Origin: Posidonia oceanica
Lineage: Eukaryota; Streptophyta; Magnoliopsida; Alismatales; Posidoniaceae
DNA length: 64,000 nt
NCBI GenBank assembly: GCA_037176725.1
Contig: JAZBRS010000013.1
Span: 8,249,001-8,313,000, forward strand
Direction of reading: 5' to 3'
Positions 23,346 to 36,728 of the stretch are shown here, piece after piece. The position numbers and the translations under genes were made by a program. Below the pieces are notes generated by a model. The model made no database searches, was not told where the DNA came from, and was given only the letters and a program-made list of their open reading frames with translations. Every line of letters begins with the position of its first letter. Position 1 is the stretch's first letter.

Positions 23346-23835
23346 CACTACTAGAAAAATAGGAAATCGCGGGGACAAATGTCCTCGCTAAATCCTCACG
23401 AAGTCCTCGCAATCTCCTCGCTAATGGCTTTAGCAAGGACTTTGCGAGGATATCAAGTCCTCGCATAATGCTACGTCGTTAAAAGCCATTTGCGAGGATA
23501 TTTCCTAGCAAATTCCTCGCTAAATCATTGCGAGGACTTCGCGAGGAAATAAAGTCCTCGCAATATCCTTGTTATTACTCGCTATCTCCTCGCAAAGTCA
23601 ACGTTATATCCTCGCAAAAATATTAAAAAAAATAAAAATAAATAAATCTTGCGAGGACATAGCGAGGATAATTCCTCGTAATTTACTCATTATATATTAG
23701 CGAGGATATTGCGTGGAATATGTTCCTCGTAATATCCTCGCAAAGACCTCGTTATTACCTCGCTATGTGCTCGCTCCTGTGCATACCACAGTTTTAGCGA
23801 GGACTTAGTGAGGAAATATCCTCGCTAATTCTGGG
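23346..23835. repeat. CACTA left terminal and subterminal repeats
   Basis: Terminal inverted repeat CACTACTAGAAA followed by dense copies, in both orientations, of TCCTCGC/GCGAGGA. In En/Spm, such subterminal repeats bind TNPA. Confidence 0.88.
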
Positions 23836-24345
23836 CAGTGGGAAAAAAAATAAAATGATTACATCCACATCCACGAAAAATAAGATTAATATACCAGTTA
23901 AAATGACATTCATATGCATTCACAAAAATAAAATTACACATCCACCAATTTAAAAAAAATATATCAATTAATATTACGACATAATTAAGATTTTACATAT
24001 CCATTTGTTCACAACATTCATGATATTACAACACTGAAATGATATAATACAAGTCACTCGTCTCCATACAAGTCAAAACGACATAATACAAATCATTTTC
24101 TTCTTCTACTGACTTGCTTTCCTTTACCTTTTGAGAAATATACATGAATAGAATGACGATCACGTCTGTACTCCTCGTAATCCTCCTCCTCGTCATTCAA
24201 CAAATCAACTTCCTGCTCGTCCGGGTATCTTCTGATTATAAAAAACAAACTTACAAATATGTTATGATGGATAATGATTATATTATAATGTTAAATTCAA
24301 TATAACAATTAATGCATATCAAAAAATTTATAACTGCATAAAACT

Positions 24346-26790
24346 TTACCTTATAAGTCGGTCCTCCAAAGTATGTATTTCATCCGTTATTTTTGTGGTT
24401 ATTTTGGCACTTAAACTCTCCTCCAATGTAGTCTTCATATGTGACAACTGGGAACTGAAAAAATTTGGATCAATTGAAGTAGAGCGCTGAGTTGAAAATG
24501 GATACTGCGCCGTAGAACCCGTAGAAGAACCAATAATAAACTCTTCTGAGTTGTATGGATCAAGACCACCTAAGCCTTGCTTCCTTGATGAACAACCCAC
24601 ATTCCTTTCCAACGAAACTTGTTTCCAAAGTTTCTTGTCAAGGGCTGATTGTTCAGCGACATCAGTGTCCCTATATTTTTCTTGGAACAAGAAGATGTAC
24701 CTATCCTGTAAAAATAAACACAAGAAGTTAGTTAGAGATGATATAAGATTGAAGTGTATATTATTAAAACAACTTTAATTCTAACCATGATTACTTACAA
24801 GTACATCCTTTGCAAATGGGGTTGACCAATTCGGTTCTGACCCACTAGTATGGGATGCAGTCCACTACTCTACCACTGTAGGTTCTCTGCATAATTTAGC
24901 GGCCTGTAACAATTGAAATGTACTTTATTAATTTAATATCAAGATCTTGTGGGTGTAGCCTACACGGAAGAGGAGACAAAAGCTATGGCTGATGAGATTG
25001 AAGTTGTTGATGGTCCAAATGAGACACTATCATTACCTTAAATTAACAAATGTCCTGAAACACTTTAAAAAATATAGGGAAATTCTAAACCAACTAACAA
25101 CTGCACGAAATATCCCTTCTAAAACCGAATGCCTAGTGAAATCCTATCCAAATCAGAAAAACTGTAGATCATGTTATTAGCATATATATCAGCAACAAAG
25201 AGGGAAGAAAAGGCAAATCACAACCCAACTTTATATATATTTTCATGGTCTTTGAATGACATATTCAATGAGAATCTCCTCAAAGACAAGGTATGAAATA
25301 CGAAGTCTTATGACCAACTGAGAGCTTGTTAATATATATATATTTTCTCTTTTCTTAGTAGCCTTGGAATCATGGGTTTTAGTTAGGTGCTCTGGATTCT
25401 CTTAAAAAAATAACCATTTTGATTGGCAGTGTCTTTTTCCAAGCGTCGGACCTTGCTTTTGATTTAAGTCATCTATTGTTAAGAAAGTCACTAAGACTAC
25501 CATCATATGAAACCTTTCTTATATGAATATTCTATTTTAACAAACATAATCCTATAATGAAACATCTAAAATTCATATGTGATATGCATAAGATTTTGAT
25601 CAAATACCAGCAATGATCCTAGTATGATTCAAAGCAAAAACTCAAATCATGGAAGATAAAAGTATCCTTACCAACTTAGCTCGAAGGTCGTTGTGGCTTC
25701 TTGATCCGCTCGTAGAACGAATTTCCTGCTTTCCGCGATTTGACATCCCCGCTGTGGATCTTTTTTGAAACTCTACATCTGTGGCAAAAAGATCACAGAG
25801 TCCATTCCACCTAGTTGTAACATTAAACATCAATATATGCGTTAATTCCTATATATACAATAATAAACATAACTTTAATTTAGTATAAATATTAATTACC
25901 TCTCTTGTGTACACCAGTGTGGAGGAAATGCCTTGGCTGCCTGATAATCATCGTGAGGGTCAGGGCATTTTGCCAATGCAAGTGTCCTTGCCCTATAGTA
26001 AATATCGTTCATCCTTTTCTTAATTAATTTTGTAAAAGGAACACGATAATCTTCCTTAGTGTACCCAGGTGAAAGCGTAAACTTACTCTGTAAAAATCCA
26101 ACATCATTGTTAATTTAATATACTAATTACTTACACTAAAGATAAAGATAAGGATTACTTATTACCAATAGCGCATCAAACATTCTTTCTTTCTCATCTG
26201 AATGCAAATGCGACCACCGGTACTCAATGGTCGATGCATAAGATCTAAAAATTCTTGTGATCTCGAACGAGATCCTGTTACTCCTCTTGAAGTTACTGCA
26301 TTTAAATCAAGTTAAGTACAGAAAATAAGTACAATGTTGACTAACACCAAATTAAAAAGAAAAATGACTTACCCGTCCAACTCAAGCTCTAGAAGAGGTC
26401 GTGATCCTTGAGAAACTTGAGCATATCCTCGTCCTTGTTGTTGTTCTTATTAATTATCATTAAAATTACGCATATATCAGTAAGTATATTTAATATCAAG
26501 ACTAAAAACTACAAATTCATAATATTATTTACCTGCTGTTGCTGGAGGTGTAGGCAACTCAGGCTGGACCTGACGTGTAGCACTACTCTGTGGAGTAGTA
26601 CTATGCCTAATCACAGGAGGAGAGGTGGGAGCCTCAACATAAGTGGTCTGAGGTAGTGGTATACCATGTGTACGTATGTGCTCAATCAACTAAGCCGTGG
26701 TAAAAACACTAGGATCGATCTCTCGATTCTCCGATGAACCACGTCCATCGGATCCACTAGAGCGTTGACCACCTCTACCAAATCCGGTCA
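24346..26790 (-). pseudogene. CACTA TNPA-like (plant En/Spm family) gene, several exons
   Basis: Minus-strand exon-like blocks, in order: 26790-26533, starting MTGFGRGGQRSSGSDGRGSS and containing IEHIRTHGIPLPQTTYVEAP, with an in-frame TAG; about 26270-26160 (EITRIFRSYASTIEYRWSHL); about 26100-25910 (SKFTLSPGYTKEDYRVPFTK, ARTLALAKCPDPHDDY); about 25830-25660 (TRWNGLCDLFATDVEFQKRS); about 24905-24800; and 24720-24346, with a final stretch LSAKITTKITDEIHTLEDRL that looks like a coiled coil. The blocks match the second gene typical of CACTA elements, a DNA-binding accessory protein. Splice borders are approximate. Confidence 0.75.
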
Positions 26791-27075
26791 TCTAATATCG
26801 TAAACAATACATTAAAATAGTCATGTAAGATTCATCTAATTTGCTGAATAAATAAGGAATCAATATGAAAATCATATCTGAATTTAAACAAGTTACTTGA
26901 TTGTACTTACAAGCACAATAACGACGATGATGCTGAGAAAGAAAGCCATGATGAACCTGAATTTAAACTAAGTGGTTAGTTTTCTATATCATCTTAAATG
27001 GTTGGTATGTATTAAAATTCCGAAACAAAAATATATTCAAAAAACATATCGATATATCACTATCAGTATACATCT
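26545..27075 (-). repeat. Duplicated segment flanking the captured gene, copy 1
   Basis: The first exon and upstream sequence of the TNPA-like gene, repeated with few differences at about 29985-30365. Copy 2 lacks about 150 bp (about 26920-27065). The two copies flank the captured DUF1336 fragment. Confidence 0.8.
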
Positions 27076-29975
27076 ATAGAATGCAAGTGCATAAGGACTC
27101 TTGTGCATCCTATCTATCAAAAACTTCATTCACACTGAATCTTCTAGCAATTTGAAGGCTTGGGAAGGTAGATTCTATGCTCAAGGATTCCATATTCCTC
27201 TTTGATAAAAGCTATAACGTGTCTATGTGTATATCTAGATGTTCGAAGCCAGAAAAGAAACAACTTTGGCCACCTATTGCAATCAACAATACACATTATG
27301 GAGGTTTCTGCACTCTACATGAAAAAAGGATGAAGCTCAATGCTTTACATAGCTGCAAGAGTTGATTAACAAATGAAAAAAATCATCCAATTCATGTCCA
27401 TAATTTTTCACTGTAGTACTTGACTCTCTAAATGTTATGGCCTTTTAGGGCTGTGATCCTCTTGTAGTTTTACATGTCTTACACAGATCATTTTCTCTAC
27501 TTTGTTTTTCTATTTTTAGACTTCTGAATGCCCTTATTGTGATGAAAACAACAGGTCATTTCTTTACTTGAATCACATATTCCATGCCAAATTTTGGCTA
27601 AAGAGTATTGTATGACAATCTATACTACATGTTAGTATAACTTGAGCTGTCCTATTATGGGTGCTTGTGTGTCTACATCAAATAGAAGGACTAGACTTCA
27701 AAAAAAGCAATATTACAGTTCAACGGAATGCCATGGAAGGATATCAGCTTCTGATGCACCTAAAGCCCAGATAAGCAATGCTGCTAATTGCTTGACAGAT
27801 TTCACGCACAGTGTCTATGTTCAGGTTGATTTTGAGACATCTGTTGTAACTCACCGGAAATCCGAAGTGTCCAATTTAACATTTCATCTCACCCAGCTGC
27901 AATGGCACCACAGCCAGATGGATACAGAGGGTACTTTATTTCAAAATTTAGGCTTTTACTTGCTTTACCGACAATAGAAATTTAATTTCTTCATTTCAGA
28001 ATGTTTCAGGACACCATTCTTAACCTTGAAGTATAGATTGATTTCTTTATGAAAAAATAGCAGAAATCCTCATGCCTAGTACAGATACGAAAATAAGAAA
28101 ATTTGGCATTTTAAGTTAAACATTAGTTATTGTTTTAATACAGTACAACATGTAAGAAAATTGTTTCCTGATTCTTGTACGTGCTTTTTCTCTTGACTCC
28201 CTTATTTATTACCCATTATAGTCAATGGTCAATACTTAGTTGTTCTTTACTGCATAATATTTATAGTGATGTTTACCACCTCAGATATAAGACAAACTTA
28301 TGACATAAATCAATCAATTGATGTGGAAATTTTATGTGCTTATAGTGGTGTGCAAAGAGGAAGTCTGGTTTGATTCTGTCAGTATTTTGGAATCTAATTC
28401 TGATGATGAATTCAGCAGTGTGCATGGAGGTACTATAAAACATTCCATTCATGTTATTGTCTGAATCAGGTTTTTTTCAGCTGTGGACTAACTCCTAGTA
28501 TTTTACGTTGATAGACTGCTTTCCATCTGTAAGCAATGCAATGGATACAGTGGGGAATTTTACTGATACTCAATTGCTGCAGTATGAGAATGCTTCTTGC
28601 TTTGTAGATTCCATGTGCAAGTTTGATGAATTCCATGATGGAAATCCAATTACATTTGCTGTTGAACAATATCTAAAAACGGATTTAGGTAAAAGTGGGA
28701 AACAATTGAACAGAGATGATCGCATGGAAGGGGATAAATTCACTGTTGTAGGTGGACTTGATTATGAGCATTCTTGCCTAGAAAAGAATGATGATGCAAA
28801 AGCTAATGCTCTCAACACAGAACCTCTTGGGAAAAGAAAAAGGGTACTAGATAATCTCTACAATAGCTTCAAAGGTCTTAAACAGGAGAAAGTGAAAATT
28901 GAAGGAGATTCTTATAAAAGTAATACGAAGGTGATGGCTGCATCTTGTTTGCCATGGCTGCTTCCGACTGTCAGTTTTAATGATAAAATCCAACCATTGC
29001 CATGTGTTAGCCCAACATCTCAGAAAAAAAAGTCAGCCATTATTCAACTCTCTTTCAAAAGAAGATCGCTTGATGGGGATGAAGCTACTGAGTTTTGTAA
29101 GTACCACCTTCTTTTGACTTCAACGATAAATAACATAGTGCATCATAATACCATCCATTTCTATATGATTGGGTCTTGAATGTTTAAAGTTCAAAATGTT
29201 TCAGGGATTTTTCTATCTAGTTTGGACAAGCCATAGACAATATTCATTAGATCATTTCCCTCTATTTATTGTTCTCTTAAGATTAAAATGTAAATGAGTC
29301 TTAATTAAGAACTCATGCTTGGTGTTACTTGCTTGCCCCTTATATTGTATGTTACAGTCGCTTTTCTTTCTATTGCTTTGAAAATGATCTTCTAGCTTTC
29401 CTAACAAGATGCTGCTTGGAAGTATGATGGAAATTGCTTCATTTATTTCGTAGTGTCTTGGGCACAAATACCAACTTCTTCTGTTGCCCATACTATGCAG
29501 TTATAGATAATAGAAGTACATGTTTTCTTCTCATGTTTTGGCCTTTTTATATGCGTATCCTTACATCTGTAACGATTGCCATGGGTAGCCCATATCAATC
29601 CACGTCTCCTTATAGTTCATGCTTTCTTCTCTTTATTTATGACTAAAAAAACTAGCCTTTTACTATGTTATACATGCAAGTAGGTGCTTCTAAAAGATTC
29701 TTGTACCAGCCTCGAGCAGGCCTCTCGATTCCAAGTTCAGTAGGGAAAAAGCCAAATGCAGGAAGCTGGTCTACAGTTGAGCCTTCAAGCTTCAAGCTTC
29801 GTGGACAGAGCTATTTTAGGTAGGAGTTAGTTTCAGCAAAATATGTTTATTCCTATTCTAAGCTAATTCATGGATTTCTTAAATCTATTATTTACTTTTC
29901 ATATGCCACATGTAAGGATAAGAGGAAAGCTCCAGCCTTAAATCAAGTTCCTTATATGCCAATTGGTGTTAGCGA
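27076..29975 (+). pseudogene. Captured host gene fragment: DUF1336/EDR2-like protein, 5' part with introns
   Basis: Plus-strand exons opposite to the transposase genes. Exon 1: ATG 27657 to 27930, starting MGACVSTSNRRTRLQKKQYY. Exon 2: 28346-28429, with [10 protein letters not shown] and [12 protein letters not shown]. Exon 3: 28515-29096, with LLQYENASCFVDSMCKFDEF and a basic KKKSAIIQLSFKRRS, donor GTAAGT. Exon 4: 29684-29819, with [18 protein letters not shown] and [12 protein letters not shown]. Exon 5 from about 29897 (KRKAPALNQVPYMPIGV), cut at about 29975. This order fits plant DUF1336 proteins, whose C-terminal EDR2-C domain starts near exon 4. Most of that domain is missing. Kept introns show capture from genomic DNA. 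The first exons hold few lesions. 27076-27656 is probably captured 5' sequence. Confidence 0.82.
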
Positions 29976-30370
29976 CGTTGGTGGAGGCAACACAGGCTGG
30001 ACCTAACGTGCAACACTACTCTGTGGAGTAGTACTATGCCTAATCACAGGAGGGGAGGTGGGAGCCTCAACATAAGTGGTCTGGGGTAGTGGTATACCAT
30101 GTGTACGTATGTGCTCAATCAACTGAGCCATGGTAAAAGCACTAGGATCGATCTCTCGATTCTCCGATGAACCACGTCCACCGGATCCACTAAAGCGTTG
30201 ACCACCTCTACCAAATCCAGTCATCTAATACCGAAAACAATACATTAAAATAGTCATGTAAGATTCATCCAATTTGCTGAATAAATAAGGAATCAATATG
30301 AAAATCATATCTGAATTTAAACAAGTTACTTGATTGTACTTACAAGTATATATCTATAGAATGCAAGTGC
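29976..30370 (-). pseudogene. Second copy of the TNPA-like first exon
   Basis: Encodes MTGFGRGGQRFSGSGGRGSS followed by IDPSAFTMAQLIEHIRTHGI and PPVIRHSTTPQSSVAR (30224-30003). It lacks the internal TAG seen in the 26.7-kb copy. It ends abruptly at the captured gene, so it is a truncated duplicate. Confidence 0.8.
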
Positions 30371-30422
30371 ATAAGGAGTTTACAAAGCAATATAAAAAAG
30401 GTATATACCAAAATGACAAAAA

Positions 30423-33400
30423 AATCTCCTTAATCTTCGTCACTATAGTCAACACTCTCTTCTTGTTCATTTTCTTCATCATCTTCACATTCATCTTCTA
30501 CAAATGTTCCTTCTTCATCCTCAGTTTGCCACAACACTGAATTTGGTGGAATTATAGAGACTTGATCAAGAGCATGGTCTACAACTATCGGTCATGGAGG
30601 CTCGTAATCAGGTTGATACAACTCTTCAAACTCGTTAATTGTAGCTTCACTAGCCATAGCAATGTAGGCACATGCTTTGATCTTCATCACAGTGAAAACT
30701 TCATCTTTCTTCCTCTTTCTTGAAACTTGAGGTACATAACAGACTTGATCAGCTTGTGAAGTTAACACAAATGGCACAAATCTCCTCAAGTACTTAGTTG
30801 GTATAATGTCTACAATATCATGCCTGAAGTCATGTGTGACTCCCTCCTTAGGGTCATACCAATCACAATGAAACAATATCACTTTATTTGCACCGGAATA
30901 TTCCAACTCGATGATCTCTTTTAAGATACCATAATAGTCAATATGGTTTTCTCCATAACATGATCCGTTCACCATAACCCCTGAATTTTGAGTAATCAAT
31001 CCCCCACCATATTCTTGTGTGTGAAATCGATATCCATTTGCAAAGCATGCTCCATATGACTTTACTTGGAAAATCGGACCATAAGCCAAGTCCTTTAAGA
31101 GATTTTGCTTAGGACCAGGATCAAGTTGGTTTACATGACTTCTAAACCACTCAGGAAATGTCTTCCTGAATAAGTCTAAGATATCATCATCTTTTAGACT
31201 AGGACGGTCGATCATTAATTGTTCTCTGAATTGCCTACAATTGAAAATTTATAACATAGTAAGATAATACATTATTTAAATTTATTGAATGGACATATCG
31301 AGAAAGATAGCGATAAATACTCGACAAATGGTTTGACTTCATCGCAATTGTCAAGAACATATAACTCTGCAGCATCTTTCTCGCTCCAGGTTAGTAGGCG
31401 TTCTTTCGCCTTTCCAAAAGGACGAGCACTAGAACAAAAGACAGAAAGTATATTCTTTTGTTCCTCAATGACCATATCATCATTCCTCTATGCTTAATTA
31501 TGCATTGTGTCAACCTCCAGTGAGAATTATCTCGAACAAAAAGTGGCAATCTCTTCGTAGATATATTGTGCACTTATTGAACCTTCCACTCTATTCTTAT
31601 TCCGAACTTTTCGTTTCAAGAAAAGCATGTACCTATTAAAAATGTGGATAAATTAGATAAAAATGCTCGCAATAACAATTGATAGAACAAACTTTCTTTA
31701 AAATAGCATATACCTCTCAAAAGGATACATCCATCGATATTGCACTGGTCCACCAACTTTGGCTTCGTAAGGCAAGTGGATCAAGAGATGTTCCATCGAG
31801 TCGAAGAAGGCAGGCAGAAATATCTTTTCAAGATTGCACAATATGGGAACAATATTTCCCTCTAAAGTCTCCATGTCTTTCATAGAAAATTTGGAGGAGC
31901 AAATGGCCTTGAAGAAATTACTTAGATCTGTGAGTACGTTTACAATAGGCTGAGGTAGCAAACCTCTAAATGCAAGGGGAAGCAGTCTCTCCATAAACAC
32001 ATGACAATCATGGCTTTTCATTCCCTTGAAAGTGTATTTCTTGAAATCCACAAGTTTTGATATATTCGATGCATATCTGTCTGGAAATTTCAAGTTGCTT
32101 ACCCACTCACACACTTCCTTTATCTGATTCTTATCTAGTGTGTACTTTCCCTTGACCATTACAGTCTTTCCATTGGCATGATCTATCAGGTGCAAGTCCT
32201 TACGACTACAAAGCAACTTCAAATCTCTACGTGCATTCTCTGTGTCCTTTGTCTTGTCCTTGACATCCAATATTGTGTATAACACATTGTCAAATACATT
32301 CTTCTCGATATGCATAACATCTAAGTTGTGCCGAATTAAGAGCTTCAACCAATACGGTAACTCCAAGAATATGCTGATTTTTGTCTAATTGTGAATATTC
32401 CCGAATCCCTCTAATGTTTGTGAACCAACACCATGCCCAAAAATGATCTACTCAAACTTTGACAATCGACTAAATAATTGCTCTCCCGACAACCTAGGAG
32501 GTGAGTTTGACAATTCGACTATATTCTTCTTGAAAGCTTGTTTCTATCTTCGATATGGGTGGTCCATGGACAGGAATTGATGATGACAGTCAAAGAAACA
32601 CGGCTTGTGACCATATTGAAGCTGAAATGACTTTGTTTCTTCCATACAATAAGGACAGCTCATCTTTCCATGTGTGCTCCAACCAGACAACATCCCATAT
32701 GCAGGGAAATCACTTATAGTCCAAAGCAAAGCAACCTTCATGATGAAAGTTTGCCGCTTGCATGCATCGTATGTCTCAACCCCAGTGTCCCAAAGCAACT
32801 TCAGCTCGTCTATAAGAGGCCTCAAGTACACGTCAATGTGTTTACCAGGATGACTTGGACCAGGAATGAGCAAAGACAAAAACATGTACGGCCGCTTATT
32901 ACACATAGAAAGAGGTAGATTGTATGGTGTAATCATGATAGGCCAACACGAATAATCTTTTCCTCTACCATGTGGATTGAATCCATCACTAGAAAGACCG
33001 ACAACAACATTACGGCTTTCTGTAGCAAATGAAAGGAAGGACTCCTTCAGAACTTGCCAACACTTGGTGTCAGAAGGATGCTCCATATCAGTGTCCAGTG
33101 TATGATCTGCATGCCATGTCATATCTTTTGCAGTCTCTCTGCAATAGTACAACCTCTTCAGTCTCGGTGCTAAAGGAAAATAAGGAAGCACCTTCTGAGC
33201 TACACATGTCTTTGAGTCACTTTTGTAACGGGTCTCGTGACATTCTGGACACTCTAATTTGTTTCCGTGTTCCTTGTAATACAAGATGTGATGTTTTGAG
33301 CAAGCATCAATCTTCACCTCTGCCAATCCCATCTTTCTCATCATCTTCTTCGTCTCGTAGTAGTTCTTCGGCAATTCATGGCTCTCTGGCGGCATTTTCT

Positions 33401-33868
33401 TGATTTTACCTATCATGGCATCAAAACAGCTATCTGTCATGTTGTAGTCGATTTTTAAAGCCAATAACTCATACACTGCCGATAACTTTGTGTAATTCTG
33501 GCAACCTGGCCACAACGGCTCCTCCGCCTTTCTTAGCAACTGATAAAATTCTTGAGATTCCCCATGTGGCTCTTCATCAGCAGACGCGTCGAAATCAGGA
33601 CCTGCCACATCCATCACCATGTCGCAACATTCACATGACAAGGAAATGCCTCTCCATGTTTAAACCAACACTTGTAGCCTTCCACAAATCCCTTCTTACA
33701 TAAATGTAATTCCACATCCCTTCTCGATTGTTTTTTCAATAGTGCACATTTTTTACAAGGACATATAATCCTTCCATCCCTTTCTACAATACCCGGACCT
33801 TGACCATATGCAAAATCCACAAACTCCTGAACCTCATGCTGAAAACTCATACACACTTTTCCATCCAC
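30423..33868 (-). pseudogene. CACTA TNP2-like transposase gene, decayed
   Basis: Minus-strand blocks in family order. 33868-33614: transposase-associated domain with ICPCKKC and CWFKHGEAF. 33641-32544: TNP2 core with SKHHILYYKEH, CPECHETRYKS, VVVGLSSDGFNPHG and WTISDFPAYGMLSGWSTHGK. In-frame stops follow at about 32544, 32450 and 32390. 32366-31698: LPYWLKLLIRHNLDVMHIEKN, then a DUF4218-like part with KSHDCHVFMERLLPLAFRG, ending at a GTATATG donor. About 31628-31300: end of that domain, with stops. 31245-30592: DUF4216-like part with GILKEIIELEYSG and VILFHCDWYDP. 30590-30423: an acidic tail. The protein would cut the element at its CACTA ends, but stops and a frame change near 33640 make it inactive. 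Confidence 0.9.
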
Positions 33869-35168
33869 AACTCATGTATACATTCAATCACGATGACAAG
33901 ACATTTCTTTCTACACAATAAAGAAATGATAAGATGTCTAGATAGAAAAAAAAATCATGATGTCTAGATAGGAAAAAAAATCATGGTATTTTAAAGTAAA
34001 TGTTTTAAAAGAACAATAACATTAAATATATTATGGTGTCAAAATCTAAACAGACCCTTAGGATTATTCAACTAGTTCTTAACAAGATAAATGGAGAAGC
34101 AAAACCACAACTATAACCTTAGCAAGAAAAAGTTACTATCCTAATTATTTATCTTGCACGTTTTATTAACTGCAAGGGGATGCAGGTGTATTGCAGTCTC
34201 TAGTTGCTCCTAGAGTTGATTTTTCCTAAAGTTAAATCTTGATAGCTTAAGATTTGAATGCAATGCAAGCTTTCCAATGTTATTATATTGCCTAGTCCAT
34301 CTTTTTTGAAGATGGGTCATAACATCATTGTACCCACCATCGCCCAAGGCTGGGTTAGATGGCTGGCTTCCATGATGAACGTGGAAAATTCTACCAAGCT
34401 GTGCTTGGAGGTGCAGTAGTGGACTGATGTTGATGGTGTATGGCAGCACAAACTGTATCCCAATTTTGGCAGCAAAATTCAACTTTGAATGAATATATTT
34501 CAAAAAAATTGTAGTATGAATGAATATATTTCAAAAAAATTACTAGCTTAAATGAAGATACACATCTACAAGTAACTTTGTTCCCCCATTCTTTATTCCA
34601 TAAAATCACCAACTTTTTTTTTATTGAAAGAATCATGCTAACTAGTTGTTGTTGTTGAACCATATTTAGATGGCAAACATTGGGTATTTGGGTGAATGGA
34701 AAGCAAAGGGTGAGCAAAAAATTTGAAACATCAAAACATCTAGACACTATTTGTTTATATCACATAAATGGCTCCACCAAGATCATTAAAAAATTAGAAT
34801 GACTTGTAAATTTATGAATAAATAAAAACCAAAGATAATCACAAAAGATATCATCTATTCAGCATTTACTCAAAATCTTATAGCATAATAGTTTATATTG
34901 TTTATTAGCATAATTTTATTCTACTGCTATTTTATTCTTATTGTTTATTAGCATAATTTGATATTATAATAAAAGGTTGACAAAAGTATTGTCAATCCTT
35001 CAAGGACCCAGTAAAATGAGATAAGATGAGAAACTGGGAATTTCTAAAAGAAAAGCACCATGCCTATAACATGATGAGATGAGAAACTACACCTTTTTTT
35101 AATATGGTTGAAGTTGATTAGTGAGATTTAGTTTGATTAGCCCCTTCTTTCCTATATATCTAAGGTAT

Positions 35169-35207
35169 TCCTAAAACTAGACAGCTAAGAGCTGTCTACT
35201 TTTAGGA
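35169..35207. repeat. Fold-back with 18-bp arms
   Basis: TCCTAAAACTAGACAGCT (35169-35186) and AGCTGTCTACTTTTAGGA (35190-35207) pair with one mismatch around a 3-nt loop. Confidence 0.7.
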
Positions 35208-36323
35208 TTAGTGAGTCCTTAAGGGCCGATGTCTACATTCATTTTATTACTGGTCTTAGGACACCTAATGATTTGGATAGTTATATGGTTTGTAGGCAAA
35301 GGAAAGGGTGATGAAATCCCCACCTCATCTTGTTTAATAGGTGATGCCCCCTAGTATATGACTTTTACTGTATTTTTGGAATGATATGCAATGCTATTGA
35401 TGAATGCACGCATAAATAAAAACATAGCAAATATTTATGATACATGATCAGGATTGCAAGCATTTAATCGAATACAACAACGTAAAAGAAATATATGTGT
35501 GTAAATCAGTCTAAAATGACGAATGATGCATGATTAGCATTTTAGGGTAATTTAATTTTGATTATCACTTTCATTATCGCATTTGTAATGGTTGTATAAG
35601 TTCTGTGTAATTTTTAGAAATTAATGCCAACCTCAACGAGTGAGCGACCACACTCGTGATGATAGACATTTTAATTAGTTCAAGTATGATTTTAATATCT
35701 AAATCCTAGTCCTAAATTCTAAATCCTAACCCCTAATAAACCCCAGCTGCACCTGCAAGAAAACACATCCACAAAAAAAAAGGAAAACGTGCACCGATGT
35801 GAGCGGTGATGAAATCCCCCCACAGCACTCAAAAAACCACATGAAAGGTGATGAAATCCCTTCATGTAGTGCACACACACACCTGGTGTGCAAAGGACGC
35901 ATACTTGGCATCTGATATGCGATTTATTATAGTGCGCGTGTGTGCATAGTGCATCTTGATGTATTATGCAATTATTTTTTAATTATCCTACTCTTCGATC
36001 TATTACAAAGTAATATAATAATAAGCAAGTACACATATTCAAAAGTATTTAGAAAGAATAATGTCACATTCATAATAGTTGGATCAATGCTAGAATAAAC
36101 TGTTGGAAAAGGGATTGACCCTTTTTATTTAACAAGTTTCATGAAAGTGTTACTCAACAAGTTTAATGTCACATTCATAATACATTTAAAAAGAGAACTC
36201 GCATACAAATGATGCATGCAAGTACAACATCGTTTGTCAATCACTGATTCTCTTTCTTTTTTTACTGTAAGTTTATGAACTACTACAAAATTTTAAAAAA
36301 AAGAGAACTAAGAGAAACAATAA

Positions 36324-36728
36324 GGGCCCATTTGGATGCCCTTATAAACTATGTTATTAAACCGTTACAATTGTGTAAAAAATTGTATTTTGTAATACTA
36401 ATTTAAAGTGTTTGGATGATCAAAAGAAACTTTGTTTTATTCCAAAGTTTATGTATAGAATGTGGTTTCTAAGAAAGAAGTCAATACTTCTTTTTTTCTT
36501 AAAATTTTATTTTTAGAGTGTGTCTCTCACATTGTGTACATTCACAGTTGGTAAGAACTCTGGATTAAATTTTTGATTAAAAAAGAAATAAACAACAAGA
36601 CTACTGTCATAGAGTTACAAATGAAGACATGAGGTTGCATGGAGCAGATTTTAACATAATCCAAAGTGAATGAGATTTTTTGGATTATTTGAAAGCATAC
36701 CTACTGAGATTATTTGTCAAACATGCCC
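36324..36728. mobile_element. Possible MITE, about 405 bp
   Basis: Starts GGGCCCATTTGGATGCCC and ends in TTGTCAAACATGCCC, an imperfect terminal inverted repeat (GGGC..RTTTG) like that of some hAT or PIF/Harbinger MITEs. I see no clear target duplication, so this is tentative. Confidence 0.35.

Noticed and set aside
34391..34747. 118-codon minus frame in the CACTA 5' region
   Set aside because: AT-rich, hydrophobic and low complexity apart from the segment noted as a possible captured fragment.
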